The notes below the pieces were generated by a model. It was not told the origin of the DNA. It searched no databases and saw only the letters and a program-made list of their open reading frames with translations. Both the position numbers and the translations under genes were made by a program. A stretch of 64,000 nucleotides of DNA from Frankia nepalensis. GTDB lineage: Bacteria; Actinomycetota; Actinomycetes; Frankiales; Frankiaceae. The stretch is taken from positions 1 to 64,000 of the forward strand of contig NZ_JADWYU010000203.1 of NCBI RefSeq assembly GCF_016786325.1. The letters are read 5' to 3'. Of this stretch, positions 36,032 through 44,527 are shown piece by piece (the first letter of the stretch is position 1; each line of letters begins with the position of its first letter).

Positions 36032-37330
36032 ATGTGGCACCTCGGGGTCTTCTTACCCAGGCCGACGGGCGGGCGACCGAGGCAGCGGCCGGCGGCCGGT
36101 CTGGTAGCGGTCTTGGCCGCGGCCCTGCTGGTCGCGGCCGGCTGCGGCGGCGACGGCCAGAACAGCGGCGACAACCGTCCGTCGGCCGAAGCCAGCAGCG
36201 CGGCCGATCCGCTCGGTCCCAAGGCGCCAGCGCAGGGGGAGCCGGTACGGATCGGAATCATCTCGGAGGGCAAGAACTCCTTCACGGACACCACGATCGA
36301 GCTGACCGTGGCGAAGGCGACCGCCGCCTGGCTGAACGAGCGCGGCTCCGGGATCGGCGGCCGACCGATCGAGCTGGTGACCTGCGAGCCCCAGGGCGAT
36401 CCAGGCCTGGGCACGGACTGCGGCAACCGAATGATCGAAGAAGATGTCGCCGCCGTCGTCATCGGTCACACAGCGGTCGTCGAGAGCGTATGGCTGCCCC
36501 TGTCGGAGGCCAACATCCCGGTGATGTCCTACACCTCGAGCGGTGAGGCGGTGCTGCGCGACAGCGAGTCGACCTTCGGCCTCACCGATCCGATCTTCCC
36601 CGTGACGGACCTGCCCATCCAGCTCGCGAAGGACAAGGGCGTCGACAGGGTGACAGCGGTCGTGATCGACGTGCCGGCCGCGCTGAACGTCTTCGCGGAC
36701 GACACGCCGTACCGCGAAGCCGGCATCGAGTTCGAGCTCGTCCGGGTTCCCCCGGCCACGGCCGATATGACGGCGCAGTTGCGGCAGGTCGCCGCGGATC
36801 CTGGAGTCGTCTTCGTCGTCGGCACCGACTCGTTCTGCATCGCCGCGTTCAACGGCCTGCGGGCCGTCGGGTTCGACGGCCAGATCGCCGCGATCTCCCT
36901 GTGCGCCAGCGACGCGACCCGCAAGGCGGTGCCGGGCGACACGCTCGACGGCATCGTGATCGCGGCTCAGGTGCCCGTCGGGACGGACAACCCGTCGACC
37001 CGGCTGTACGAGGCGGTCATGCGCGCCTACGGCGCGGACGTCGACACCGCCTCGGACGACGGGATGAGCATGTTCGCGTCACTCGCCGCTCTGCAGGCGG
37101 CGGTCAAGGGCGTCGGGGGGAACATCACCCCCTCGGCCATCATCTCCACGATCAAGGCGATGCCGGAGATCGAACTGCCGGGTGGGGGAGGGATCACCTT
37201 CCGCTGCAACGGGAAGGCTGACCCGGAGCACCCGGCGCTCTGCGTCCGAGGTGGGCTGGTCGCGACGCTGGATGCCAAGGGCAACCCCGCCGAGTACCAG
37301 GTGCTCGGCTCGTCCCCGATCGAGGACTGA
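36032..37330 (+). CDS. Branched-chain amino acid-type ligand-binding lipoprotein
   Basis: A 432-residue secreted receptor of the type 1 periplasmic-binding fold (LivJ/Peripla_BP_6). Signal peptide with LVAAGC, lipidated Cys38; then VRIGIISEGKNSFTDTTIE and GGRPIELVTCEPQGDPGLG as the first lobe, DVAAVVIGHTAVVESVWLPLSEANIPVMSYTS and so on. Such receptors feed ABC importers of amino acids, amides or aromatic compounds, but no permease or ATPase gene is present in the window. It may use a transporter encoded elsewhere or sense a ligand. GGGGATCGC precedes the ATG. First intact gene of the cluster to 42188. Confidence 0.85.
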   Translation: MWHLGVFLPRPTGGRPRQRPAAGLVAVLAAALLVAAGCGGDGQNSGDNRPSAEASSAADPLGPKAPAQGEPVRIGIISEGKNSFTDTTIELTVAKATAAWLNERGSGIGGRPIELVTCEPQGDPGLGTDCGNRMIEEDVAAVVIGHTAVVESVWLPLSEANIPVMSYTSSGEAVLRDSESTFGLTDPIFPVTDLPIQLAKDKGVDRVTAVVIDVPAALNVFADDTPYREAGIEFELVRVPPATADMTAQLRQVAADPGVVFVVGTDSFCIAAFNGLRAVGFDGQIAAISLCASDATRKAVPGDTLDGIVIAAQVPVGTDNPSTRLYEAVMRAYGADVDTASDDGMSMFASLAALQAAVKGVGGNITPSAIISTIKAMPEIELPGGGGITFRCNGKADPEHPALCVRGGLVATLDAKGNPAEYQVLGSSPIED

Positions 37331-37521
37331 GATCCAGGATGCCAGCAGGTACGGGTGGTCGGGCGCTCCCGGGTCGGACCAGCATCGCCAGGCGGGCGCG
37401 ACGACAACGGCACGGGTGCTTGTGCTGACGGCGGTGTCTCCGAGCACCAACACTCGAACCAGACATCAGGTTCGTCATCGCGCGGCCGCCGCCGGCCGCG
37501 CGCCAACGAGGAGGAAATCCG

Positions 37522-38634
37522 TTGTCCTACGAGAGCAGCGCGGAGCCGATCAAGGTTGGCTACCTCATGGACTTCCGGCTCCCGGAGGGCTATCCGCCCG
37601 AAAGACGAGACGACCTGACGCAGCCGTTCGAGCTGGTCTTCGAGGAGGCCTCCAGGCAGGGGATCCTCGACCGAGGGGTGGAAATCGTCTACCGGGAGGT
37701 GGAGGGATTACCGAAGGGTTCGGTCAAGGCGGTGATCGACGCCTACGGCGAACTGGTGGACGAGGGCTGTCTCGCCGTCTTCGGCCCGGCCATCACGGAC
37801 AACTGCGTGCCCACCCGGGAGGCGATCGAACAGCGGTTCCGCGTACCCGCGATCAGTGTGACGGGCACGGACGACTGGCTCGGGGAGTGGACGTTCTCCT
37901 TCCCGCAGGGATCTCTGACCGACGAGCCGATCTTCTGGAGTGACCTGCTGGCCAAGGGCGGCCACACGGACGTTGGCTGTCTTGTCGAGCAGTCGCTCGT
38001 CGGTGAGACCTACATCCGGAACTTCCGTAGGGCGTGCGCGGCCCGGGGCATCCGGATCGTGGCCGAGGAGTGGATCGCCCAGACCGCTCAGGACGTCGGC
38101 GTGGCGGTCCGCAGGCTGCGCGAGGCCAAGGCGGCGGCGATCGTGCACTGCGGTTTCGGCTTCGGGCTCGTGCACGTCAACCCCGCGCTCGAGGCGCTCG
38201 GCTGGGATCCGCCCCGCTTCATGGGGACCGCCTTCCAGAACGCCTGGATCAACGACGTGATGTGGCGGGCGGTTCTGGGCTGGACCGGCGTCGACCAGTA
38301 CGACGAGGGCAACCCTGTCGGCCAGCGGTTCCTCGACCACTACGAGGAGAGGTACGCACGGCGCCCGGAGTACTGCGTGCCGGTGGTCAACCGGGACGTC
38401 GCGACAGTGCTGGTGCACGCGTTCGCCGACGCCCACCCGCTGAGCCCTCGCGGTGTCCGGGACGCGCTCGAGCGCGTGAAGATGCTGCCGGCCGCGTCCG
38501 GCGCGCCAGGGACCCGGCTTTCGTTCGGGAAGTGGACTCGCCGGGGCTGGATGGGCGCCGGCTATCTGGTCGCGCGCCAGCTGGATCCGGACGGAGTGAA
38601 CTCGCGCCTCGTCGACCGTTTCGGCCAGGAGTGA
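37522..38634 (+). CDS. Signal-less ligand-binding protein (type 1 PBP fold)
   Basis: A 370-residue protein with the same type 1 binding fold (IKVGYLMDFRLPEGYPP..., GCLAVFGPAITDNCVPTREAIEQRFRVPAISVTGTDD, AAAIVHCGFGFGLVHVNPALEALGW) but without any signal peptide or lipobox, so it should be cytoplasmic. The TTG start at 37522 follows a strong GAGGAGGAAATCC ribosome site, and no membrane-like sequence is found in frame upstream. Cytoplasmic members of this fold, such as AmiC, act as ligand sensors. It may be a sensor or substrate carrier for the downstream LLM and P450 enzymes; that is inference. Confidence 0.75.
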   Translation: MSYESSAEPIKVGYLMDFRLPEGYPPERRDDLTQPFELVFEEASRQGILDRGVEIVYREVEGLPKGSVKAVIDAYGELVDEGCLAVFGPAITDNCVPTREAIEQRFRVPAISVTGTDDWLGEWTFSFPQGSLTDEPIFWSDLLAKGGHTDVGCLVEQSLVGETYIRNFRRACAARGIRIVAEEWIAQTAQDVGVAVRRLREAKAAAIVHCGFGFGLVHVNPALEALGWDPPRFMGTAFQNAWINDVMWRAVLGWTGVDQYDEGNPVGQRFLDHYEERYARRPEYCVPVVNRDVATVLVHAFADAHPLSPRGVRDALERVKMLPAASGAPGTRLSFGKWTRRGWMGAGYLVARQLDPDGVNSRLVDRFGQE

Positions 38635-38679
38635 GATGACGACCGAACCGTCGCGCCCGTCGTCCACCGGGCACGGCTG

Positions 38680-39669
38680 ATGTTCACCCTCCGGTTCGAC
38701 ATGCGCGCCCCCGACGGGGGCGCGCCCGCCACCGAGCTCTACGCGGCCGCCGTCGAGATGTGCGCCTGGGCCGAAACCCGGGGCGCGGTCGCGGCGGTCC
38801 TCTCGGAACACCACGGCGCTCTTGACGGCCACCTGCCGGTACCGGTCGTCCTGGCGTCGGCGCTCGCGGCGCGGACCGAGCGGCTGGCGATCCTGCTGGC
38901 GGCGGTCGTCCTGCCGCTGTACGACCCGGTCCGGCTGGCCGAGGAGATCGCCGTCCTCGACGTCATCAGCGCCGGACGGGTCTCCTACGTCCTCGGTGTC
39001 GGCCACCGGGCGGAGGAATATGAACACTTCGGGGTCGACTTCCGGCGGCGGGGTCGACTGGCCGACGAGAAGCTCGCCCTCCTGCTGGAGTTGCTGAAGG
39101 GCGGGGCGGTCGCCCATGAGGGCCGGCACGTTCAGGTGACACCGGCGCCCATGACGCCAGGCGGCCCACGAATCATGATCGCCGGCGCGAGCCCGGCGGC
39201 CGTTCGGCGGGCAGCGCGGCACGGGCTCGGGTTCCTCGCCCAGGCAGCGCCGCCCGGGCTGAAGGAGCTGTACGAGGCAGAGTGCCGTGCCCACGGGCAC
39301 GAACCGGGTCCCGCACAGTTTCCAGACCGCGCCGCCCCGACCGCCGTGTTCGTCGCCGACGACGTGGACACGGCCTGGGAGGAACTGGGGCCCTACCTGC
39401 TGCACGACGCGGTGACCGCCGCGGCCTACCGGCCGGGCGGCGCGACGGTCGCCAGCATCTCGCGCGCCAGGAGCGTCGCCGAGCTACGGGCGGAGAACGG
39501 CGCCTACCGGATCTTCACTGTGGACGAGGCGGTCGACCACCTCCGCACCGGGCGAAGCCTGGGGCTGCTTCCGCTGTGCGGCGGACTGCCGCCCCGGCTC
39601 GCCTGGCCCTATCTCCGGCGAGCGGCCGAGGCCGTCGCCCTGGCCGCCGAGCGTGTGGTCCCGGCCTGA
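38680..39669 (+). CDS. LLM class flavin-dependent oxidoreductase
   Basis: A 329-residue luciferase-like TIM-barrel enzyme, paralogue of the protein at 5280 (same MFTLRFDMRAP start, VLPLYDP, GVDFRRRGR, VTPAPMTPGGPRIMIAG, LPYLRRA-like end). Expected to use reduced flavin or F420 and O2. It starts 45 bases after the ligand-binding gene and is followed by a P450, so both oxidise the same or successive intermediates. Ribosome site weak. The CEHH motif of the first paralogue is SEHH here. Confidence 0.85.
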   Translation: MFTLRFDMRAPDGGAPATELYAAAVEMCAWAETRGAVAAVLSEHHGALDGHLPVPVVLASALAARTERLAILLAAVVLPLYDPVRLAEEIAVLDVISAGRVSYVLGVGHRAEEYEHFGVDFRRRGRLADEKLALLLELLKGGAVAHEGRHVQVTPAPMTPGGPRIMIAGASPAAVRRAARHGLGFLAQAAPPGLKELYEAECRAHGHEPGPAQFPDRAAPTAVFVADDVDTAWEELGPYLLHDAVTAAAYRPGGATVASISRARSVAELRAENGAYRIFTVDEAVDHLRTGRSLGLLPLCGGLPPRLAWPYLRRAAEAVALAAERVVPA

Positions 39670-39761
39670 CCGCCGCCGGCCGGCGGACGACCACGGCGCG
39701 GAGCCCACGAGGTTCGGCGAGATGCGCCCGCCGCCACTACCCGCATGAAAGGAACAGACGC

Positions 39762-41048
39762 GTGAGTGCCGGACCCGACGTTCGTTACCAGGACATCGAC
39801 TTCTTCTCGGACCGCTCGATCGTCGACGACCCATACCCGTACTTCGCCTTCCTGCGTGCCGTGCAGGGCCCGGTGTGGTTCGAGCCGCACCACGGGGTGG
39901 CGGTCGTCACCGGACATGCCGAAGCCATGGACGTGTACCGCGACCCCGATCTCTTCTCCTCCTGCAACGCGCCGACCGGGCCGTTCCCGGGCCTGCCGAC
40001 CGTCCCCGATCAGGACGACGCCGGACCGCTCATCGAGCAGTGCCGGGAACAACTGCCCATGCACGAGTTCATGGTGACCATGGATCCTCCGCGGCACAGC
40101 GAGTACCGGAGCCTGTTCACCGGCCTTTTCACGCCGGGGCGCCTCCAGAAGAACGAGGAGTTCATGTGGCGCCTCGCGGACGTCCAGCTGGACAACTTCG
40201 TCGCCAAGGGGCGATGCGAGTTCGTCGGCGAGTATGCCGGACCGTTCGCGGGACTCGTGATCGCGGACCTTCTCGGGGTGCCGCCGGAGGACATGCACCG
40301 CTTTCGCGAAGGATTCGAGAGACAGTCGATGTCCTTGATCGGCGAAAATCCGGACCTGCTTGCCGAGAACCCGCTGGAGTTCATCGAGGGGGCGTTCGTG
40401 TCCTACATCGAGGACCGCCGGCGCCGACCCCGTGGCGACATCCTGACGCACCTCGCCGAGAGACGTTTCTCGAACGGATCACTGCCTGACGTCGCGATTC
40501 TGGCGCGCGAGGCGTCGTTCGTCTTCGCCGCAGGCCAGGAGACGACTGTGCGGTTGATGGCGTTCGCCCTGCGCCACCTGGCCGAACATCCCGGTGTGCA
40601 GGATCGAATCCGCGCGCAGCGCGACCTCATCCCCGCGTTTGTGGAGGAGATGCTCCGGCTGGAAAGCCCCATCAAGAGCCACTTCCGCCTGGCGCGGCGT
40701 CGGACAAGCCTCGGGGGCGTCGAGATCCCGGCCGGGACGACGATCATGCTGCTTCCGGGCGCCTCGAACCGGGACCCGCGGCACTTCGCGGAGCCGGACC
40801 AGTTCGATCTCGGCCGCGCGAACGTGCGAGAGCACCTGGCCTTCGGACGAGGCGTACACGGCTGCCTGGGGCAGCCCCTCGCCCGGTCGGAGACCCGGGT
40901 CACGCTGGAACGCGTGCTGGACCGCATGGCGGACATCAGGCTCTCGGACGACGCCCACGGGCCGGCGGACGACCGTCGGTTCGACTACCTGCCCACCTTC
41001 GTCTTCCGGGCGCTGAACGCCATTCACCTGAATTTTGAGCCCGTATGA
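39762..41048 (+). CDS. Cytochrome P450
   Basis: A 428-residue soluble class I P450. The I-helix AGQET (257-261) replaces the usual AGxDT acid with Glu/Gln variation but keeps the Thr; the ExxR pair is Glu296-Arg299; the haem loop FGRGVHGCLG gives Cys368 as iron ligand. MVTMDPPRHSEYRSLF near residue 104 is the C-helix with the haem-binding His-Arg. GTG 39762 has GAAAGGAACAGACGC. It needs ferredoxin and reductase from elsewhere. Mycobacterial P450s of this layout hydroxylate steroids, terpenes or fatty acids; the substrate here is unknown. Confidence 0.93.
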   Translation: MSAGPDVRYQDIDFFSDRSIVDDPYPYFAFLRAVQGPVWFEPHHGVAVVTGHAEAMDVYRDPDLFSSCNAPTGPFPGLPTVPDQDDAGPLIEQCREQLPMHEFMVTMDPPRHSEYRSLFTGLFTPGRLQKNEEFMWRLADVQLDNFVAKGRCEFVGEYAGPFAGLVIADLLGVPPEDMHRFREGFERQSMSLIGENPDLLAENPLEFIEGAFVSYIEDRRRRPRGDILTHLAERRFSNGSLPDVAILAREASFVFAAGQETTVRLMAFALRHLAEHPGVQDRIRAQRDLIPAFVEEMLRLESPIKSHFRLARRRTSLGGVEIPAGTTIMLLPGASNRDPRHFAEPDQFDLGRANVREHLAFGRGVHGCLGQPLARSETRVTLERVLDRMADIRLSDDAHGPADDRRFDYLPTFVFRALNAIHLNFEPV

Positions 41049-41105
41049 GCCATCTGACGGCCGGCCACCCAGAAAGCCGGCCTAGGGCGCGAATCGAGGA
41101 ACAGC

Positions 41106-42188
41106 ATGAGCAAGCCACTACGGGTCGTGGTCTGGTCGACTGGCTGGATCGGATCGATCGCTGTTGAAGCGGTTCACCGGCGACCGGACATGGAACTCGT
41201 GGGTGTCTGGGTGCACTCCGCGGAGAAGGTCGGCCATGACGTCGGCGAAATCGTCGGCATCGGTACGGTCGGCGTCGTCGCCACCAGTGACGCCGACGCC
41301 CTGATCGCGCTACGACCCGACTGCGTCGTGTACGCGGCGAGCGGGCCCGAGCGCGACACCGCGGCGGTACCGGACTACGTCCGCCTGCTCGAGGCCGGCA
41401 TCAACGTGGTCACGACCACCTCCACGAGGCTCGTGTACCCACCGACCTTCACCGCCCAGTGGCGGGACGCGCTGGAGACGGCGGCGAAGGCCGGCGGGAC
41501 GTCGTTGTACGCCTCCGGCATCTTCCCCGGATTCGGTTCCGACCAGCTGGCGCTCGTGCTGTCGACGCAGTCGAGCACCATCCAGAAGATCGAGGCGACC
41601 GAGGTGTCCCTCAACGACCACTACCCGGTCGCCGACGTGATGATGGACGGGATGGGCTTCGGCCGCCCGCTCGACTTCGCTCCATGGCTGAGCCGCCCAG
41701 GCACCATCGAGGCGTCGTGGGCCGGGCCGATCCACCTCGTCGCCGAGGGGCTCGGGGCCGTGGTGGAGGAGGTGCGTGGCTCGCTGGAACGAGCTCTCGC
41801 CGACCGGGACATCGAGGTGGCCTTCGGCATGATCCCCGCCGGGACCGTCGGCGCCGTCTGCACGCGGGCGGTGGGCGTCGTCGACGGCCGGGAGGCGATC
41901 GTCATCAAACACATCATCCGGATGGCCCGCGACGTCGCACCCGACTGGCTGGGATCGGAGTGCGACGCGACCTACCGGGTGGACATCGACGGTGATCCGG
42001 ACATCCACTGCACCATGACCATGGGGGAGATGCAGGGGCATGCCGCCGGCCGAGGCGCGATGGTGGCCACGGCGATGCGGGTTCTCAACGCGGTCCCGTA
42101 CGTCGTCGACGCGCCCGCCGGCCTGCTCTCCTCGCTCGACCTTCCCCTGACGTTGCCACGCTTCGCGCTGCGGACCGCGCACCGGTAG
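41106..42188 (+). CDS. DapB-like NAD(P)-dependent dehydrogenase, second copy
   Basis: A 360-residue paralogue of the protein at 31660: VVVWSTGWIGSIAVEAV dinucleotide fold, NVVTTTSTRLVYPPTF near residue 101, ASGIFPGFGSDQLALVLS near 138 and a similar LPLTLPRFALR end. Last gene of the co-directional run with the P450. The GxGxxG pattern has Ser at the first Gly (STGWIG). It probably reduces or oxidises a product of the P450 or LLM step. Confidence 0.8.
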   Translation: MSKPLRVVVWSTGWIGSIAVEAVHRRPDMELVGVWVHSAEKVGHDVGEIVGIGTVGVVATSDADALIALRPDCVVYAASGPERDTAAVPDYVRLLEAGINVVTTTSTRLVYPPTFTAQWRDALETAAKAGGTSLYASGIFPGFGSDQLALVLSTQSSTIQKIEATEVSLNDHYPVADVMMDGMGFGRPLDFAPWLSRPGTIEASWAGPIHLVAEGLGAVVEEVRGSLERALADRDIEVAFGMIPAGTVGAVCTRAVGVVDGREAIVIKHIIRMARDVAPDWLGSECDATYRVDIDGDPDIHCTMTMGEMQGHAAGRGAMVATAMRVLNAVPYVVDAPAGLLSSLDLPLTLPRFALRTAHR

Positions 42189-42338
42189 TGGGCAGGAGCA
42201 CGGGACTGGAAATGCCGCGATCCGGGGTGGCCACCGGAGCGCGGCGTGGCCCTGGGTTCGCCTCGGTCATTCACCTGTATCACGCGACACGGCGAGTGGT
42301 GGCCGCGGCGCGGTCCGTCGAGGGCCCGCTGGTCCGCC

Positions 42339-43616
42339 TCACCGCGACGCCGGGTATCGGGACGCGCCGGATCCCGTGTCGGCGGTCCGGTTCCTGACGC
42401 CGCGGAGCACCGTGTCCCGGGCCAGTTCCAGCGCACCTTTCGGACCCAGTCCTCGAACTATGTTCTCCGGTGTCCACAGCAGCGAGAACACCGCCCGTGC
42501 CCGCGCGTCCGCGGGCCATTCCGCCAGCTGGAACTGGCCGGCTTCGTCGCCTTCGGCCAGCAGCCGGGTGACCTGGCCGAGCATCGCGGGGAAGGACAAC
42601 GAGAGGTTGGCGGAGTCCGGCGGCGCCTGCTGGAGGAGAAATGACTGGATCCGATGCTCCTCGCGGAACCGGTCGATCACGTTCACGGCGAACCACATGA
42701 GGCTGTCGATCTTGTCGAGCGGAGTCGCCGACGTGTGAACGACACGATTCCAGCCGTCGGTCAGGAAGGACACGTACGACTCCATGATCGACGCCAGTAG
42801 CGCGTCCTTCGACTCGAACTCGCGGTAGACGGCGGCGAGGGCGAGCCGGGCGGCGGCCGCGACGTCGCGCATCGTGGCGGTCTCGAAGCCGCGCTTGGCG
42901 AACTCGGCGCGCGCGCTCTCGCGGATGACCGCGGCACGGTTGAGCGGCGCCGCCTCCGGCGCCTCCCAGTCCGCGATCAACTCGTCCATCGCGCGGTGGG
43001 CCTCGCTTGGCGCGGAGCCGTCATACTCACGCGGGCGAGCGGCCAGGCCATCGAGGATGACGCGGCATTTCAGCTCGGGATAGCCTCGGGCGGCGCGAGT
43101 CCGGTGATAGACGCCGATGCCCACGTGCAGCATGCCCTGCCAGAAACGATCGGCCACCGCGTCGAGGTCGAGATCCGCTCGCAGGACGCCTTGTTCCCGG
43201 GCCGTCCCCAGAATCGACAGCAACGCCGTGTGAACGGCTGGCGACGTGGTCCGGGAGTCCGGCCGCAGCCCGGAGGCATCGTCGGCCGGGGCCTTGAAAT
43301 GGGTCAGCAGCAGTGCCGCCCGGTGCCGGACCGCGCTGGCGGCGATCTCGTTGCCGAAGGCGATGAGCGCCTCGTCGGGCCGTGTTTCGCCGTCCGCTGT
43401 GTCGAGCGCCTTGGCGGCGATCTCGCCGAGGTTCGCGTGGAATCGCTCCACCAGTTCCGCGATAATCGCTTCCCTGGACTCGAAGTGATGATAGAGGCTG
43501 CCGGCCTGGATGCCGCACTCGTCGGCGATCGCCTTGAGAGAGGTTTTCACGCCCAGCCTCGCGAACATCGACGCCGCGGTGTCGAGGATCTCGCTCCTGC
43601 GCGATTCCGGGCTCAC
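42339..43616 (-). CDS. Tandem double TetR-family regulator
   Basis: A 425-residue protein with two complete TetR units: helix-turn-helix 1 at about 10-55 (SEILDTAASMFARLGVKTSLKAIADECGIQAGSLYHHFESREAI) and helix-turn-helix 2 at about 228-275 (AAVIRESARAEFAKRGFETATMRDVAAAARLALAAVYREFESKDAL), each with its own ligand domain. Normal TetR proteins are about 200 residues and work as dimers; this one would supply both halves in a chain. GTG 43616 has AAGGAG at good spacing. It lies tail-to-tail with the cluster ending at 42188 and may bind the sites at 35481 and 30369. Confidence 0.88.
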   Translation of the reverse strand: MSPESRRSEILDTAASMFARLGVKTSLKAIADECGIQAGSLYHHFESREAIIAELVERFHANLGEIAAKALDTADGETRPDEALIAFGNEIAASAVRHRAALLLTHFKAPADDASGLRPDSRTTSPAVHTALLSILGTAREQGVLRADLDLDAVADRFWQGMLHVGIGVYHRTRAARGYPELKCRVILDGLAARPREYDGSAPSEAHRAMDELIADWEAPEAAPLNRAAVIRESARAEFAKRGFETATMRDVAAAARLALAAVYREFESKDALLASIMESYVSFLTDGWNRVVHTSATPLDKIDSLMWFAVNVIDRFREEHRIQSFLLQQAPPDSANLSLSFPAMLGQVTRLLAEGDEAGQFQLAEWPADARARAVFSLLWTPENIVRGLGPKGALELARDTVLRGVRNRTADTGSGASRYPASR

Positions 43617-43861
43617 CGGGCGCTCCTTGTCCGGCCCAAATACCCCACCGTCCAACGGTACCCGATGTGGCCTCTGTTCCTCGGTGGCGCGGACGACCAC
43701 GGATCAGCTCACGCCTCATGGCGCCAAGCGGTGACCACACGCCGATCGTGGCGTCGATTAACGGCTTGGCCGGCGGGGCCAATTTCGAGCCGGCGGCGTC
43801 GAGTTGCTCGATGGTCGGGCCGCCGAGGATATGCGCGCGCTGGACGGCGGGACCGGCTCGG

Positions 43862-44311
43862 TCAGGCCGGCCAGTAGTACGGCATCGCCGGGTCCACGTC
43901 GCCGAACAGCGGGCCGTAGAAGGCCGGGTCCTTGCGGACCAGCGCGGCCTGGTGGCCGCGGTGGACGCGTTCGTCGCCGAGCCAGCCAGGCAGCAGCCCG
44001 AGCCGCGCCAGCGCCTGCTGGGACCGCGGCGGCGCCAGTCCCGCCCGGGCGAGATCGGTGCTGATCGTGGCCGCGCACGTGTCGGCGCGGCCGACGGAGG
44101 TCCACGCCGCGCAGATCGCCAGCCCGTACGCGGCGACCGCCCGTGGGCAGCCCGCCCACATCCGCACCGCGGGATGCCGCTGCCAGCCATAGCCCTCATA
44201 GGTCAGCGCGCGCAGGATCTGCAGCGCCTCGACCCGCTGCTTGCCGAGGCGGCGGTCGTCGAGAACCGCGGCACTCGCCGCGAAGTCCGCATACGGCAGA
44301 AAGGTCTGCAT
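43862..44311 (-). CDS. MSMEG_6728-family protein (Pyr_excise-like)
   Basis: A 149-residue protein starting MQTFLPYADFAASAAVLDDRRLGKQRVEALQILRAL, then GWQRHPAVRMWAGCPRAVAAYG and an end with DPAMPYYWP. This pattern is that of actinobacterial proteins annotated MSMEG_6728 family and related to the T4 pyrimidine dimer glycosylase fold. The LDDRRLGKQRVE segment is conserved across them. Role in DNA repair is only by fold. ATG 44311 chosen; GTG 44347 is in frame upstream. Confidence 0.78.
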   Translation of the reverse strand: MQTFLPYADFAASAAVLDDRRLGKQRVEALQILRALTYEGYGWQRHPAVRMWAGCPRAVAAYGLAICAAWTSVGRADTCAATISTDLARAGLAPPRSQQALARLGLLPGWLGDERVHRGHQAALVRKDPAFYGPLFGDVDPAMPYYWPA

Positions 44312-44527
44312 CGCCGCCGCCAGGTCCTGGAACGCGCCGCCTCTCACGGCCGGGCTACCCGGCTCCGTCCTCGGCAACCGGCGGCCGGTCCTCGGCAATC
44401 GGCAGCCGACGCGGTCGCGACGCAGGCGAACGGCCCCCCGCGCGGGGACCCCCCGCACGGGGCGCGAGCCGGGGGTTTGGCGACTTTCTGTATAGTTCCG
44501 CCCACCCGCGGGTGATAGGAGGACGCC

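Noticed and set aside
35551-36107. ORFs of 140-160 codons before the receptor gene
   Set aside because: Composition is not protein-like and they overlap each other in several frames.
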